Shown here piece by piece: positions 44,165 to 55,764 of a DNA stretch of 64,000 nucleotides; position 1 is the stretch's first letter; the number at the start of each line of letters is the position of its first letter. The stretch covers positions 372,001 to 436,000 of the forward strand of contig JAVTVY010010452.1 of assembly GCA_036873755.1 (NCBI GenBank), given 5' to 3'. The DNA is from Hanleya hanleyi. Its lineage: Eukaryota; Mollusca; Polyplacophora; Lepidopleurida; Hanleyidae. Both the position numbers and the translations under genes were made by a program. The notes under the pieces were generated by a model. The model saw only the letters and a program-made list of their open reading frames with translations, made no database searches and was not told the DNA's origin.

Positions 44165-45982
44165 CAATGAACTGCTTGTCATTCTTCGGAGTGCTTACCC
44201 TGCTTTATTATGCAAAGCTAGTCAGTGGAAATTCTAATATTTGGAGACAGCTCCGATCCACTGAGCTCCGTCTATACAGAGAAACCAACGCCTACAGAGC
44301 TGCCTTTCGGAAAAACTTGAACTTGATCTTGAGTTCTTGAAGAAATGCAGAGACAACAACCTGATACCCATATTCATCCGGTGGAAGAACCTAAAGTCCA
44401 AGCGACACAAGCTCAGAAGTCAACACCACAAACGATTGCTAAAAGAAGAAATCAGCCAGAAACATGCAGATCTACAGAAAGAGAAAACAACAGCGTCGCT
44501 TCACCAAACAGCTCTGCTCAAGCAAACGACATGGCTAAAGGGAACAGCCCTACGGATCCATGCCGAGAGATCATCAGACTTCGTAACAGAAAAAGCAAAG
44601 AAAACACTTGATGATAAATACAACAGCTTGGTGCGAGAATATAACCGAAAACAGGGCCTACGGAACAATCCCAACATGATCATCACAAACTTAACAGGAG
44701 AATCCTTAACCACAAACGAAGTAAGTGTCTTACAGTTTGGGCTGAAATACGGACTAGCCACAAGATCTAAGGAATCAGGTGGAATTGTTGTGGGAGAAAC
44801 TACGAAATCATCACCTCATACCGTCTTCATTCATAAAAAGAGAACGCATCAGGACTTCCCTCAGATCTCTGGCTTATAATATCCTGGACTTCGACGATAA
44901 ACGCCTTAATACGGACCACAAACACATCCAAACATTGAAGTCGCTGAAGGAGAGGTTCGCCATCCTCAAACCCGATAAAGGAAATGGAATTGTTCTTTTG
45001 AAAAGAGACGACTACTATACCAATATTGCTGCCTTGTTCGCGGACAGAAAGAAGTTTAAATTACTGCAGAGAGATCCTACCCTCACTCAGCTCAGAACCG
45101 TACAGACTTATTTAAGGACTCTACTGAAGAGAAATGAAATTGACGACGACACCTACAAAGCTATAAGACCACAAGCTGCTTACTCTGCGAGAGCCCATGG
45201 CCTTCCCAAAATTCACAAGGAATACTCGGATATTCCGAAGTTCCGCCCAGTTGTCGATACGACAGGAACTGTGTACTCCAAAATCGGAAAGTATTTATCC
45301 AAGATTCTTCAACCACTAGGAACTAACGAATACCGTCTTAAAGACTCTTTTGATGCCGTCAGCCGGATTAACAACATCCCCCGTGAACACTTTGAACAAG
45401 GGTACCGTTTTGTTTCATTTGATGTTGAATCATTATTTACCAATGTGCCACTTTCCAAAACAGTTAATATAATTTTAGACCGTGTCTACAATCTACAGTT
45501 GATATCCACTAATCTCAGAAAACGAACTCTAAAGAAATTAATACTGGACTCCTGTACCAAGACAGTAATTTCAGCTAATGGAACTTTTTATCAACAAATT
45601 GACGGAGTTACCATGGGCACATCACTTGGTCCTGTGCTTGCGGACATATTCATGACTGAACTCGAAAAAGATGTGGTAAATAATCTGTTCGAAAACAATG
45701 TTATAAAATTTTACTGTCGCTTTGTAGATGATACTCTGATTTTAGCTAAGCCCTCTGATTTTGCAACAATACAATCTGAACTGAATAAGTATGACAAGAA
45801 CATCAAATTCACTTTTGATGATTTTACTGACAATAATGAAATACACTTCTTGGATATTAACGTATTGCCTAATTAATGGAACCAGCGTTTATAGGAAGAC
45901 ATCCCATACCGGCTTATTTACTAACTTTTCTAGTTTCCAACCTTGGGCAACCAAAATTTCTTGGATAAGAGCTTTGGTTCAG
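44165..45982 (+). pseudogene. Penelope-like reverse transcriptase, frameshifted
   Basis: Pieces in three frames: IWRQLRSTELRLYRETNAYR (to 44340), 44337-44879 (FIRWKNL, NLTGESLTTNEVSVLQFGLK), 44779-45876 (RT) and a tail to about 45982 (INGTSVYRKTSHTGLFTNFS). The RT part shows KPDKGNGIVLLKRDDYYTN, motif A SFDVESLFTNVPL, motif B DGVTMGTSLGPVLADIFM and motif C RFVDDTLIL, then HFLDINV. Shifts fall near 44330, 44780-44830 and 45870. The endonuclease that should follow is missing. Confidence 0.82.
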
Positions 45983-46002
45983 CGGACAGAGGGACAGACT
46001 TA

Positions 46003-46069
46003 TGAATTTATCATATTTATGCCCTCCCCCTCTAATTAGAAGGGGGAGGGCATAAATATGATAAATTCA
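46003..46069. repeat. 67-bp near-perfect palindrome at the 3' end of element B copy 2
   Basis: Arms 46003-46030 and 46042-46069 are perfect 28-nt inverted copies (TGAATTTATCATATTTATGC... and complement); the centre TCTAATTAGA is itself palindromic. The right arm from 46055 is target DNA (it is found in the empty site near 33637), so the left arm holds a 15-nt inverted copy of the flank. Confidence 0.9.
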
Positions 46070-46237
46070 GTGTGGGATGTTGGATGCATTGGAGGACTAT
46101 AATAAATAATTTGACATATCGCGTGCAAAAAAATATGGCGGAAGAACCCAAATATTCTGAACAACAAGTGTTCTGAGAACCCCAACATCTCGCCTTGCGG
46201 GGTCATCTGCCGAACCTGCAGTAGTATTGAAAGCATA

Positions 46238-48179
46238 CAGTACGCCCAAGAATTAAACTGGTCACTGCTCGCGAAACGTTGGGTTCATCTTTCGCGAAAG
46301 CATGTGCGAAAGGTTGATAATAACTTACGATGATTTCATATTTATTTCATAGCTTTCGCGAAAGGTAAATACCTTTCGCGAAAGATAGGTCACGATCATA
46401 ACTGACGTAAAGCGATCCACATTTTACAAGACAAGATGGCAACAAATGCACGAGTGTTGGATCTTCTTATGCGGGTTACAATTGCATATGTTTTAGGACC
46501 ACTATTCTCGATTTCACCCAGCAAGAATTTCCTGCAACAAAATTGAGTTTCAGGAACGAAATAGGCAGAAAATACAGTCGACGAAACCAAAGAAAATCTC
46601 CACTCACATTGTCGTCGTTGTTGTTGTTGTTGAAAAGGCCATGTGCGTATCGAATACGGCATAGCTAAAAGTTTTGTGCCTTACTTTCCTAGTTTTAGTG
46701 AACGCTTCCAATTCGATTCGTCGGGAACCATCCAATGCATTTCTTTATGCTAGAAAGTATGGGTTTGTGATTAATACGACCGGGTGGAAGTTTCCAAACG
46801 ACCACGAGGGAGGACAGCTATAAGGCCCGACAGAACTGGGCAGCAGAGAGACGTGTGCTGGCAGTCAGCCATCATCATTTTTCGGCTACATCCCGTACCG
46901 TTTCGTTTCAACACGAAATAAAAGGTGAAATGTCCAGCTATACCAAGGATTGAAAATACATCAAAACCAAACGTACAAATTGTATAAATAAAGAAGTTTC
47001 ACGTGTGCAAGACGAGAGCTGCAATCAATCATGATCGGGTTGTCTAGAGCACTGACTGGTCTACGGTTCAGCTTGGTATTTATTATGGCCGTCTTGAATT
47101 TACGGCCGTTTGGTTTCCTTGCATGTACAACGTTTTCGGAAATTGCAAATTTCATTCTCCTAGGATACATTTTCTGCAATAAAATGCAATTCAAGGAAAA
47201 TTTAACACTTTCATTTCAAATTGTGTCGGGGGAATTTCAAATTCAAGTCTTAGGAAAAAAATACCTAAACCGCTTTTTATTAATCACACCAATTCTTCTC
47301 TAGAATTATATCATATCTCGTTGATTTGAATAATTATCTTGAAACAAAATGCCGCTCTCTGCCACTGCAATATAAATGCATTTTAAAGATGAAGACTTTA
47401 AAATAATGAGTTTTTATTCTGTGATGAAAACTTTTTAAAAAAATGAGTTTTTATAATTCATGTGAATTTGACTTTTTGGAGACATTCGGGCATGCTGAAA
47501 AAACTAAGTTAGTTTTATTGAATTTGGAAACTGAGTAGATTAATTCTTTCGTCAAGAATAACCCCTGTTCCGCCGATGAAGGCAATACAATTTTTTTAAA
47601 TGTCTGCTCAGAGTTGTTTCCCCTCTTCGTAGCAACTGGACACGCCTCTTATGAACGGCTGGCTGACGCCATGTTTTAGATCGGGCTTCATGCACTGCGA
47701 AGTTCATTTGGATGTGAAAGATTTCAGTTACAAAAACAAGCCATACAGCACAATGAACTCAAATAAGGGGCAGATGATGCGACTTTTTGACTAGATGAAT
47801 ACGGTGATATAGCTCCCGATTTTACGATCTCGATTTTGCATGAATCACGTCTTGCATCATGAACTGACGAGGAAAACCGGTAGGCCTACGTCATCGTGAT
47901 TTTATAGTTGCAATTCATTTGCAAAATTAGGTATATGGACCTAATTAATGCCATTAAAAACAAAACACACAGGCAAATGAAAAATAAATAGTTGACAGAC
48001 AAGAATATAAACATTTTACGACATGTATTTCCTCAAACATCGTTCGCGTATTCCTTTCGCGAAAGGTTCAATTCTGACATTTTCTCGCGAAAGGTATGAC
48101 GAGAGGTACTGGCGAATCGTTCGCGACATTTTTCGGCTATCCTTCGCGAATTTGACCAGTTTAATTCTTGGGTGTACTG
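46238..48179. mobile_element. Tc1/mariner-like non-autonomous element (1.94 kb)
   Basis: TA at 46236-46237 and 48180-48181 flank 26-bp terminal inverted repeats beginning CAGTAC(G/A)CCCAAGAATTAA, with one mismatch. CAGT ends and a TA target duplication are typical of Tc1/mariner. Both subterminal zones contain the palindrome CTTTCGCGAAAG and half-copies (46289-46390; 48036-48150). No DDE transposase was found; ORFs of 66-90 codons inside are not recognisable. At nearly 2 kb it is long for a MITE, so an internally rearranged copy or captured sequence is possible. Confidence 0.8.
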
Positions 48180-48229
48180 TACATGTAGAGCAAACAATAA
48201 CGTCTGGAATAGATTATCTGGTACAGACA

Positions 48230-49010
48230 ATAACATCAGTCCCATGCGGGATTACTGCCAGATAGGTCAATCACATGTCGGATGGATAGGTCAGTGCTGT
48301 TGGATTACTGCTGCATAGGGCAGTCCAGTGTGAGATTACTGCTGGATAGGTTAGTCCCATGTGAGATTACTGCTGGATAGGCCAGTCCTGTGTAGGATTA
48401 CCGCTGGATGGGCCAGTCCCGTGTGTTATTACTGCTGGATAGACCAATCCCATGTGGGATTACTGCTGGATAGTCCAGTCCCAAGTGGGATTACTTCTCG
48501 ATAGGCCAGTCCCGTCTGGAATTACTACTGGATAGGGAAGTCTCGTATGGGATTACTGCTGGATAGGTCAGTCCCGTGTGGGATTACTGCTGCATAGGCA
48601 GTTCAGTGTGGGATTACTGCTGCATACGGCAATCCCGTGTGGGATTACTGCTGGGGAGACCAGTCCAGTGTGTGTGTGTATTACTGCTGGATAGGCTAAC
48701 CCTGTGTGGGATTACAGTGGGATAGGTCAGTCACATATAGGATTATGGCTGGGTCAGTGCTGTGTGGGATTACTACTGCATAGTGCAGTCCAGTGCAAGA
48801 TTACTTCTGGATTGGTCAGTCCTGTGTGAGATTACTGCTGGATAGGCCAGTCCTGCGTGGGATTACTGCTGCATAGGCCAGTCCCATATGGGATTACTGC
48901 TGGATAGGTCAGTCCCATGTGGCATTACTGCTGGATAGGCCAGTGCCATTTGGGATTGCTGCTGGATAGGTCAGTTCCATGTGGGATTACTGCTGGATAG
49001 GTCTGATCTA
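48230..49010. repeat. 31-bp minisatellite (GGGATTACTGCTGGATAGGY)
   Basis: About 25 copies of a 31-bp unit, GGGATTACTGCTGGATAGGC then CAGTCCCGTGT, with variants (GCATAGG, AGGTCAG). It begins some 50 bp beyond the right end of the Tc1/mariner-like element. It is unrelated in sequence to the intronic satellite of the same period at 9660-11961. Confidence 0.9.
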
Positions 49011-49181
49011 GGAAAACATGAAACATGTCCACCAAGTTTTATAATCATCCCACTAAAGGTTCAGCAAACTTTCCATGTACAGATCTACATTTAAATTTTT
49101 CCCCAACAAAAACATTATCAATGGAAAGTCTAAACTGCGATAATTTTAAGAAAAATTCATATTTAATGTCATATTTCTTAA

Positions 49182-50256
49182 CCCTTTCACCGATTATTTC
49201 CCCTGACAAAAGTGACCTGCTGACGATCAATTCCCTGAGAACTGTTAAAATTTGTATATGTTGTCTTTGGAATGTTAGAAAACGTGTTTGCGTCTGAGAT
49301 TTGTAGAAAAACATAGGGACCCTGTCTCCACAATGAACACTCCGGTGTTATTTGCTCCAGTTTTATAGCAAAATAAATAAAATAGCATACAAAATTAGGT
49401 TTTACTTCAAGAGAATGCGCTTTCCCCGGCTTTCTCGACTTGAAAACGTCAAAATTCAACGGAGAAATCGTCTTTTTTCGATCGCATTTGACAGTGTTTA
49501 TCTCGAGTTGTACTCGGCCATTTGCAATGTTTGACCTCTCATTGGAAAGCGTGGGCTTTCCCCTTTCTGTACATGACATGACCTGGGACGGATGGCAAAA
49601 ATAAAACGGAGGATACGATTGGATTGAAAATGATGTAATTCCATTTTTCCAGCCACTGTCTACGCGCTTCTTATCTGTTGGCGGATGGAGGTCACGTGGG
49701 CGAAATTACGCATACCGATTGGCTCGTCGTCCGAAGGCGGCAACCATCTTGGGCGAAATAGGAAGTTGGTTGTCAAACTTTGTGGATCAAGACTCGTAAA
49801 AATATGGAAATAAACTTTGCCGGTTGTCGTTGGCAGTTTTAATCGTCTGGGGAATATTCACCACGCTTTACCAGTCGTGTAACATCAAAAATACAGGAGT
49901 TAGGATGAGGTTTTCGATGATTTTTTTCATTTCTGCGGCTTGCTGCCGAGAGGCCCGTCACACGGTATGTGGAAAAAAACACATTTTTCGCTCCAATTTT
50001 TTTCGTTCAACATCTAATTTTGCTTTATTTCTTTTGCGGAACAAACAAACAATTTGGAGAATCAAATTGATCAAGGTTTTGACTTTCCAGAAGTATACAG
50101 TGTTTGATAGGTTTCTGTTAAAACAAATGCAAAAAAATAAAAGTGCTGTACCCATCGTGATGGCCAACAGGTTTAAAGCTAACCCGGTCAACCGGGGATG
50201 GTCGTACGGGTGGCACTCTCGTTATCCCCGTACACCGGGTTCAATCGGTGAAAGGG
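49182..50256. mobile_element. piggyBac-like non-autonomous element (1.08 kb)
   Basis: TTAA at 49178-49181 and 50257-50260 flank terminal inverted repeats CCCTTTCACCGATT. A TTAA target and ends starting CCC are piggyBac hallmarks. The right subterminal region has nested inverted motifs (CCCGGTCAACCGGG; ATGGTCGTACGGG with CCCGTACACCGGG). No transposase was recognised; the 146-codon plus ORF (49824-50264) and 130-codon minus ORF have no DDD-type motifs. Confidence 0.78.
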
Positions 50257-50289
50257 TTAAATAGCACATGCACATCCTCAAATCACATT

Positions 50290-50395
50290 GAACTTGTAGC
50301 ACATTGTCTTGGTAATGAGAAAGCTGTGACGGACAGACAGACGTACATGATGACGACAATACCCTTTGACCAAATTTTGGCCGAGGGGTAAAAAG
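50290..50395 (+). repeat. 3' remnant of an element-A-type unit
   Basis: CTTGGTAATGAGAAAGCTGTGA, GACGGACAGACAGACGTACA, then GACGACAATACCC and GCCGAGGGGTAAAA match the 3' ends of elements at 35598 and 57530 in order and spacing. The 5' portion is absent. Confidence 0.55.
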
Positions 50396-52269
50396 GAATT
50401 GGTACATGGATTCACAGTCAACAGGAGCATCCCAAAATCGGAATCTTTGGTCTTGGGAGGCGCAAATTAGGAGGTCAATGCCCACATTGCTTAACGCCAA
50501 GGTTAGGCAGCAGGTATTGTTTTAACATTGACATCATCACAAAAATTGAAAAATAGATCTTAAAGTAGCTTTCAAAAAAGTATTTTGAAATAACAGACAT
50601 TGCTAATTAAAGGCTAACAATGAAATCACTGCAACATTGCCCGAAATTTACAAATGGTTCAATGCCTAACCATAGCGAAATGTCACATGGGCAATGACAT
50701 GAACTTGTGCCTCAGACTGTTAAATATTCCTATCTTGGAATCAACCTACTTTCATCTCATTGTTTAACACTGTTAATGTTCAAGGTAAAACCCACTGGAA
50801 CTTACTCAAACCGTTTAGTAGAGATTCTACAACATTGAACAAAATATTCATAGGAAAATGGAAAAGGAAGAACAACTGGAAGAATGCATTTAGTCAGAAC
50901 ATTGATAATTGAGAGAGTTAGTAAAATAACATAACCGAACATCCCAAGTTCAGAAAGAATACCTTGCCCAAATAGGTCCTGGATGGCGCCACAATGTCGG
51001 TGGCTTCCAAAAGGTTTGGAGACCTTGACGAATATAAGTACTAACGAAAAGAAGAAATGATGCATCAACAGACAAAATGAATAGCATTCGGCACAGTAAA
51101 ATTGTTGAACCATAGTAAACATCTTCAATATGTACCAGTCTGCCATCTTCAGAGCAGAAGATGAACAAAAATGGTCACCTTTCCAACTGTGCATGTACCA
51201 AAAAAAAGAGCAATGTACATGCATCCATCACTTGGAGAATAACAACAACACTACTTTATTCATCAATACACTGAACAGTAAAGATGTTGGTTTGGTTACA
51301 ATCAATTCAATGTAACGAAGTAAAACTATGAGAAATACGTAACAATCAGATTCAAATACTATGATCTAAAGCTGGAAGTGGTAGGGGTCTCTTAAGCCTT
51401 TGGGGGGGGGGGGCCTACCAAAATTTAACCCCTATCTCTGGAATGACAAAAAAACATGCAGCTTCGCGAAAAGATCGAGCCCTTCATGGTGGCACATCAT
51501 TTGAGGTTACACATCATTGGCAATGCACATATTTGAATTGACAATACATAAAATATGGTTTCTATATCAGTGATATCGATGAGGTTGGATTGAAAGAGGA
51601 ACTATATTATACAACTTGAAATAAAAATTACATTTCTTTTCCAAAGTAAGCATATAGGAACAATAGACCATGCAATTTGAAGCACGTTCTTGGTGCAACT
51701 TTGTGTCATGATACGTGAATTATATAATCCCTTTTCTGACAGAGCTATTAACAATGCAATAGTTGGAGTAGAGGTATCATTTACAGTATGGAGTGGGACA
51801 CCAGCTTTGAGGGTAAACACTCACATTTGTATGCAAATAAAAGAATAGGATGACAAATTTTTCCAATCATACACCTGTAATGCTACATAATAATGTACAC
51901 TGGTAAAGACTGGGACACCACAAACTCAGATTTAATTAATATAGTAAGTTAAATGTGTGGACACAAATATGGTTCGTGCAAAAGCTTTAGGGTAAATCAT
52001 ATGATGTGGAATAGAATGATTGGATAGCAAAATTGAAGGAAATGGTTTCCTTCATTTAAGGCGACACAAAATTCAAAACTGATAAATGTTCAGTACTGCA
52101 GGGAATTATTCAATATTGTACTTCTGAAACAAAATAATGTCATCAAACTATTAGTAATTACTATGAAGGAATATATTTTAGGTGATTCGGTATGTGTGTG
52201 TGTATATACAATGTACACTGTATCTCATACCTGATAGTAGGTTAGTATCACATATAAGAGATATAATAT
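50396..52269. other. Intergenic, no gene recognised
   Basis: AT-rich, with a G run at 51402-51413. 51945-52075 is a dispersed repeat also present at 56887-56995 (GTTAAATGTGTGGACACA...TAAATCATATGATGT...). The 140-codon minus ORF at 50802-51224 is hydrophobic but has no known motif or splice context. Confidence 0.4.
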
Positions 52270-52960
52270 TAGAAACTGAAATATGAGGGTATGGGGTCGG
52301 GCAATGCATTGAATAAGTGTACAATGATGTAAGCTCCCAGAATATATGATGGTATGGGGTCAGGCGAAGCTTAGTTTAAGAGTGAGCGAGTGAGTGAATA
52401 GAATTTAACGTCGCTTTCAACAATATTTCAGCTATATCGCGACGAACCAACTCAGCACCACCCAGCAAAGTGGCGTTCTTGCTACTTCAAAGAAGAAATC
52501 TTTGAAGCAGCATGAAACCAGACACCCTCCATCCACCCTATAAAACACCGAGGACATCACACAAGACACAGACATGACGCTTACATGGTGCAGTAAAGAC
52601 AAGTGATATTACAGTTCTAGAAATCACATTATCAAGTTCCTGTTGCTTCTCAGCAAAATGCATTAAAACAACAAGAACGATAGAGGGCGGGGCTCGGTGC
52701 CTCAGGGGTGGGGGCATGCTCCCCGACGGTAGTGGACGAGTTGAATAAGTGTAGCATGATCGAAGCTCCTGGACTGTACAAGGTTATGGGATCGGGCGAA
52801 GCTTAGTTTAGGAGATAGAAGGTGGGGCTCAATGGTTCCCCAGGGGTGGAGACATGCTTCCCAAGGGTAGTGGATGGGTTGAAGAGGTGTAACCTAATGC
52901 AAGCATCGGACATATACGAGGGTTCGGGGCCTTAGTTCAGGCGACATAGGGTGAGGCCGA
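52270..52960. repeat. SINE-tail repeat (copy 4) embedded in ~105-bp repeat
   Basis: 52381-52680 is nearly colinear with 19282-19565 (GAGTGAGTGAATAGAATTTA..., TTGCTTCTCAGCAAAATGC). On both sides lie GGTATGGGGTCGGGC, GCGAAGCTTAGTTTA and GTGGATGGGTTGAA-type units of the ~105-bp repeat seen also at 13221-13570. Confidence 0.7.
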
Positions 52961-55530
52961 TTCCAAAACTTTAACATTTACTTTAACCTGCAGATTGTCT
53001 AACAGATAGATACATGTAGACAAACGGACATCATTGTGGCACCTATATACAGCTTTCCGCAGCTAAAGCTACGGGCTCAATAAAAATGAAAGCTGACCCT
53101 CAGTGACTTTTTAGTTTATCATATTGGGGTCATTTTGAGACTATTCGCATAACCCCACAAGCAGACAGTCCAGGAGTAAATTCAAGATGGCGGCCATGTG
53201 AGGTACCAGAAAAATTATGTTTTCGTTATTTTTCATCAAAATGTCCTCTTTTGTTAGAGGAAACTTGGGCAAAATCTATTTTATTTCACACCAGACTATT
53301 ATTTACTAATTTATCATGCAGTTTTTGCAAAGAAAACACAAATGATTTTTTCATAAATCAGACCAAAAAATTGACCATAAAATGCCTGTTTTGGTCATCA
53401 ACGCAGCCATCTAAGATTGTTTTTACATTTTCTGGTAGAACTTGACCCAAGGGTATTGGGTGGTAAGGGGTAAGGCAAATGCTCCCCATTTCCCACCCCC
53501 CAGCCTGGACAGGTCCCAAAAAGCCCAGTCCAGATAGGGTTAAGGGGGATCTAAAACATTTCTGTACAAAACTGGTTAATGAGTGGAGAATAGCATTAAA
53601 TGTAAGATCTGGAGAAAATTATGATGTTTGTTTAAGGATGAACTGTTTATCAGAGTGACATTGAGAAGCAGAATGAGGACAGTCTGCAGTGTCTCCTATC
53701 ATACCCCACTATAGAAATACCATATTTTTTGTAACTAATTCAAATCACACATTTCACAGTATGATAAAGTTCACGATCGAGGTGGAAATGCATAACCATG
53801 GGCATGTATTTGTCCATGCTTGAATGGAGTTACATCGGCTAAAACCAGTGTACAAGTACTACAACTTAAAACATACTAAAATAAAAATGTGGTGTAGTAC
53901 ACCAGTACTACATATGACAAGCTGATGTTATAATGGCAAACACATGGCAGGGTTTATAGTTTCAATGGATCAATGCTATACTAACCTTCAATTACAGTAT
54001 CAACAGGAAGGTGTCCAGACAGATGTAAAACATTCACTCAACATGTAATCTGTTGAATAATCTGGGAATGACCACTTCCACGATCACAATTATCACATCA
54101 ATGTGGAAATAATGAACCAGTTAAACTGGCCATAAGAATAACAAACTTTCTCCAGATATTTGCTGCTGTTTACAATAGATGTAACTTGTGCAGGCACAAT
54201 GTGATGATACAATGTTACATGAAAACCCATCAGACGAGGACTGTAGAGCTTTTGCATCAAATTCACACAGAAATCTTCATGCCCCACACCATGTGTCATA
54301 TTGTCTCCATAAAAAAGGATCCAAATCAATATAACCCAGATAAAACACTCAAAGTTCAATAAAATATGATACCAAACAAGACAGAAAAAAGTGAAAAGCA
54401 TAAAAAGTAGAAAACTGTAAATAACAAGTGCACCATCTGCAAGAATATAGTCCTTCGTCACATGCTTGACTGGTCTCCCCCCATGTCAAATAACATCAGA
54501 CAAGCTTGAATGACTGCCTGGCTAATATAATCAAGTACTGCCACACACGCACATCCCTGCTTGTGGGAAATGTCAATCCTTGAAGTTAAGGATACGTTTG
54601 CAACAAGGAGTCAAGGGACAGTAGCCAGGACAGGACACATGCACTTTACATGATACAGAACGCTTTCTCATGGAAACATAACAAGACTCCTGTCCACTTC
54701 CTCTCACAAAATGTCAACTACAGATACACTATAATCAGCATTTGGAAACTTTATTGGAAGGTGTGGAATGAAACTTTGGGATGGGTGTGGGGCTTCCGAA
54801 ATACATGTTTTTAAAGTTTTGGGGTGAGAAAACCTTATCTTAGAATGTGATAGAAGTCAGTGCTTTGGAGGCGAGGTTTTGGGGTGACTTGGACAGTGAG
54901 AGAAGTAGTCAAAAGGCAAAGAACAGACCTGTAATGGATGAAGAGCGGATGGATGGACAAACGATATTGCAGGGGCATAAGAATTGCTCAGAATGGAAAA
55001 AACTGAAAATGGAAAACTGCATAAAAAAACCCCCCTCCCTAAAGAAATGGCCAAATTTGAATGTTGAAAAGGCCAAATAATGATTTCTTAGAGCTTGAAA
55101 GCAGGCACATTTCGTAATTGACTTGGTGACTTTGTGAATCTGACAGAAAACACTGAATATTTTCATCACTGGTTGTGGCAACTACAGATATGCAACAGGC
55201 TTGGTAAAAAGTGTCCATTACTTTTCATTCATTTCGAGTCCTTAAAATGACTGTAGACTTGGAAGCTGTTCTGTGTTAAAAACAGATACATGTACGACAG
55301 GACAGGAAAATATAGTTTTACGACCAGTCTATTTAAATGCAGTGTTTGCCAACCCAACCTACGAATACACAGAAGCACATACAAATATCGGCAGTTTGTA
55401 TTCGTATTATGAATATGCTAACAGAAGTTTATTTGGCAGTCTTTGATGAGATCTAACTTATAATATCGCTATTCACTCCCTGTCCATGCAATTCAATATG
55501 ATAATTTTATTCCAGACTATTCAATATCTA
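52961..55530. other. Intergenic, mostly unique sequence
   Basis: 53085-53250 is the dispersed ATTGGGGTCATTTTGAG repeat shared with 19613. No exon is recognised in the remainder; ORFs at 54093-54461 (minus, 122 codons, hydrophobic) and 54847-55181 lack known motifs. Confidence 0.4.
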
Positions 55531-55537
55531 GACTAGA

Positions 55538-55590
55538 GTGAATATGATTTAACGTCGCTTTCAACAATATTTCAGTTACATCACAACATT
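55538..55590. repeat. Short SINE-tail remnant
   Basis: AGAGTGAATATGATTTAACG, TCGCTTTCAACAATATTTCA and TTACATCACAAC match the first ~50 bp of the SINE-tail block; the copy ends there. Confidence 0.55.
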
Positions 55591-55764
55591 GGGACCCATT
55601 TCCTTTCACACCCAGGACCCTCTAGATTATAGCCTTGCATACATGAATACAACAGATGAAAATGATGAATACAAGCTCCATAGCTGAACATTTCATGCGC
55701 ACTGGTCTATGTGAATACAGCAGACTGCCCAGGTCTGACCCCATACAAAATTTCCATCCAGCTT

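Larger units (their letters stand above)
43265..45982 (+). mobile_element. Penelope-like element in permuted order
   Basis: The 3' part of a Penelope-like ORF (GIY-YIG end, 43267-43830) is followed head-to-tail by the 5' part (N-terminus and RT, about 44165-45982). Together they cover nearly the whole protein, but with the end first. Penelope-like elements commonly form head-to-tail partial tandems (pseudo-LTRs), so this is best read as a truncated upstream copy joined to a downstream copy that lost its 3' end. The RT part has at least three frameshifts. Confidence 0.8.
42952..46054 (+). mobile_element. Element B, copy 2, carrying a Penelope-like element
   Basis: 42952-43264 follows the left end of element B copy 1 (ACACAGGAAGGAAGCAATCA...GAGTATATTGTGGTGAAA...GAAGCAATCAG). 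The right end, 45983-46054, has the GGACAGAGGGACAGAC microsatellite and the terminal palindrome ending CATA. Between them lies a degraded Penelope-like element. Comparison with the empty site in element A copy 1 shows insertion between AA and AA (TT on the other strand) with no target duplication, consistent with Helitron/Helentron-type movement. Confidence 0.75.
42797..46165 (+). mobile_element. Element A, copy 2, split by element B
   Basis: 42797-42951 matches the left end of element A copy 1 (33483 onward: ACATGAGGCAGCACC, CCAGACAGTTTTAGTCAGTG, GCAGAAGATGCTTTAGCA) and stops at GATTAA. The homology resumes at 46055 (AATATGATAAATTCAGTGTG to AATATTCTGAACA, about 46163). Copy 1 reads straight across this point (GATTAAAATATGATAAATTC near 33630), so everything from 42952 to 46054 is an insertion. 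The tandem core and right end of this copy are missing. Confidence 0.8.

Noticed and set aside
50802..51224. 140-codon hydrophobic minus ORF as a membrane protein
   Set aside because: No recognisable family motif and AT-rich sequence, which readily gives hydrophobic chance ORFs; no splice or regulatory context.
54093..54461. 122-codon hydrophobic minus ORF
   Set aside because: Same reasons: no motif, AT-rich origin of Phe/Leu/Ile codons, no supporting context.
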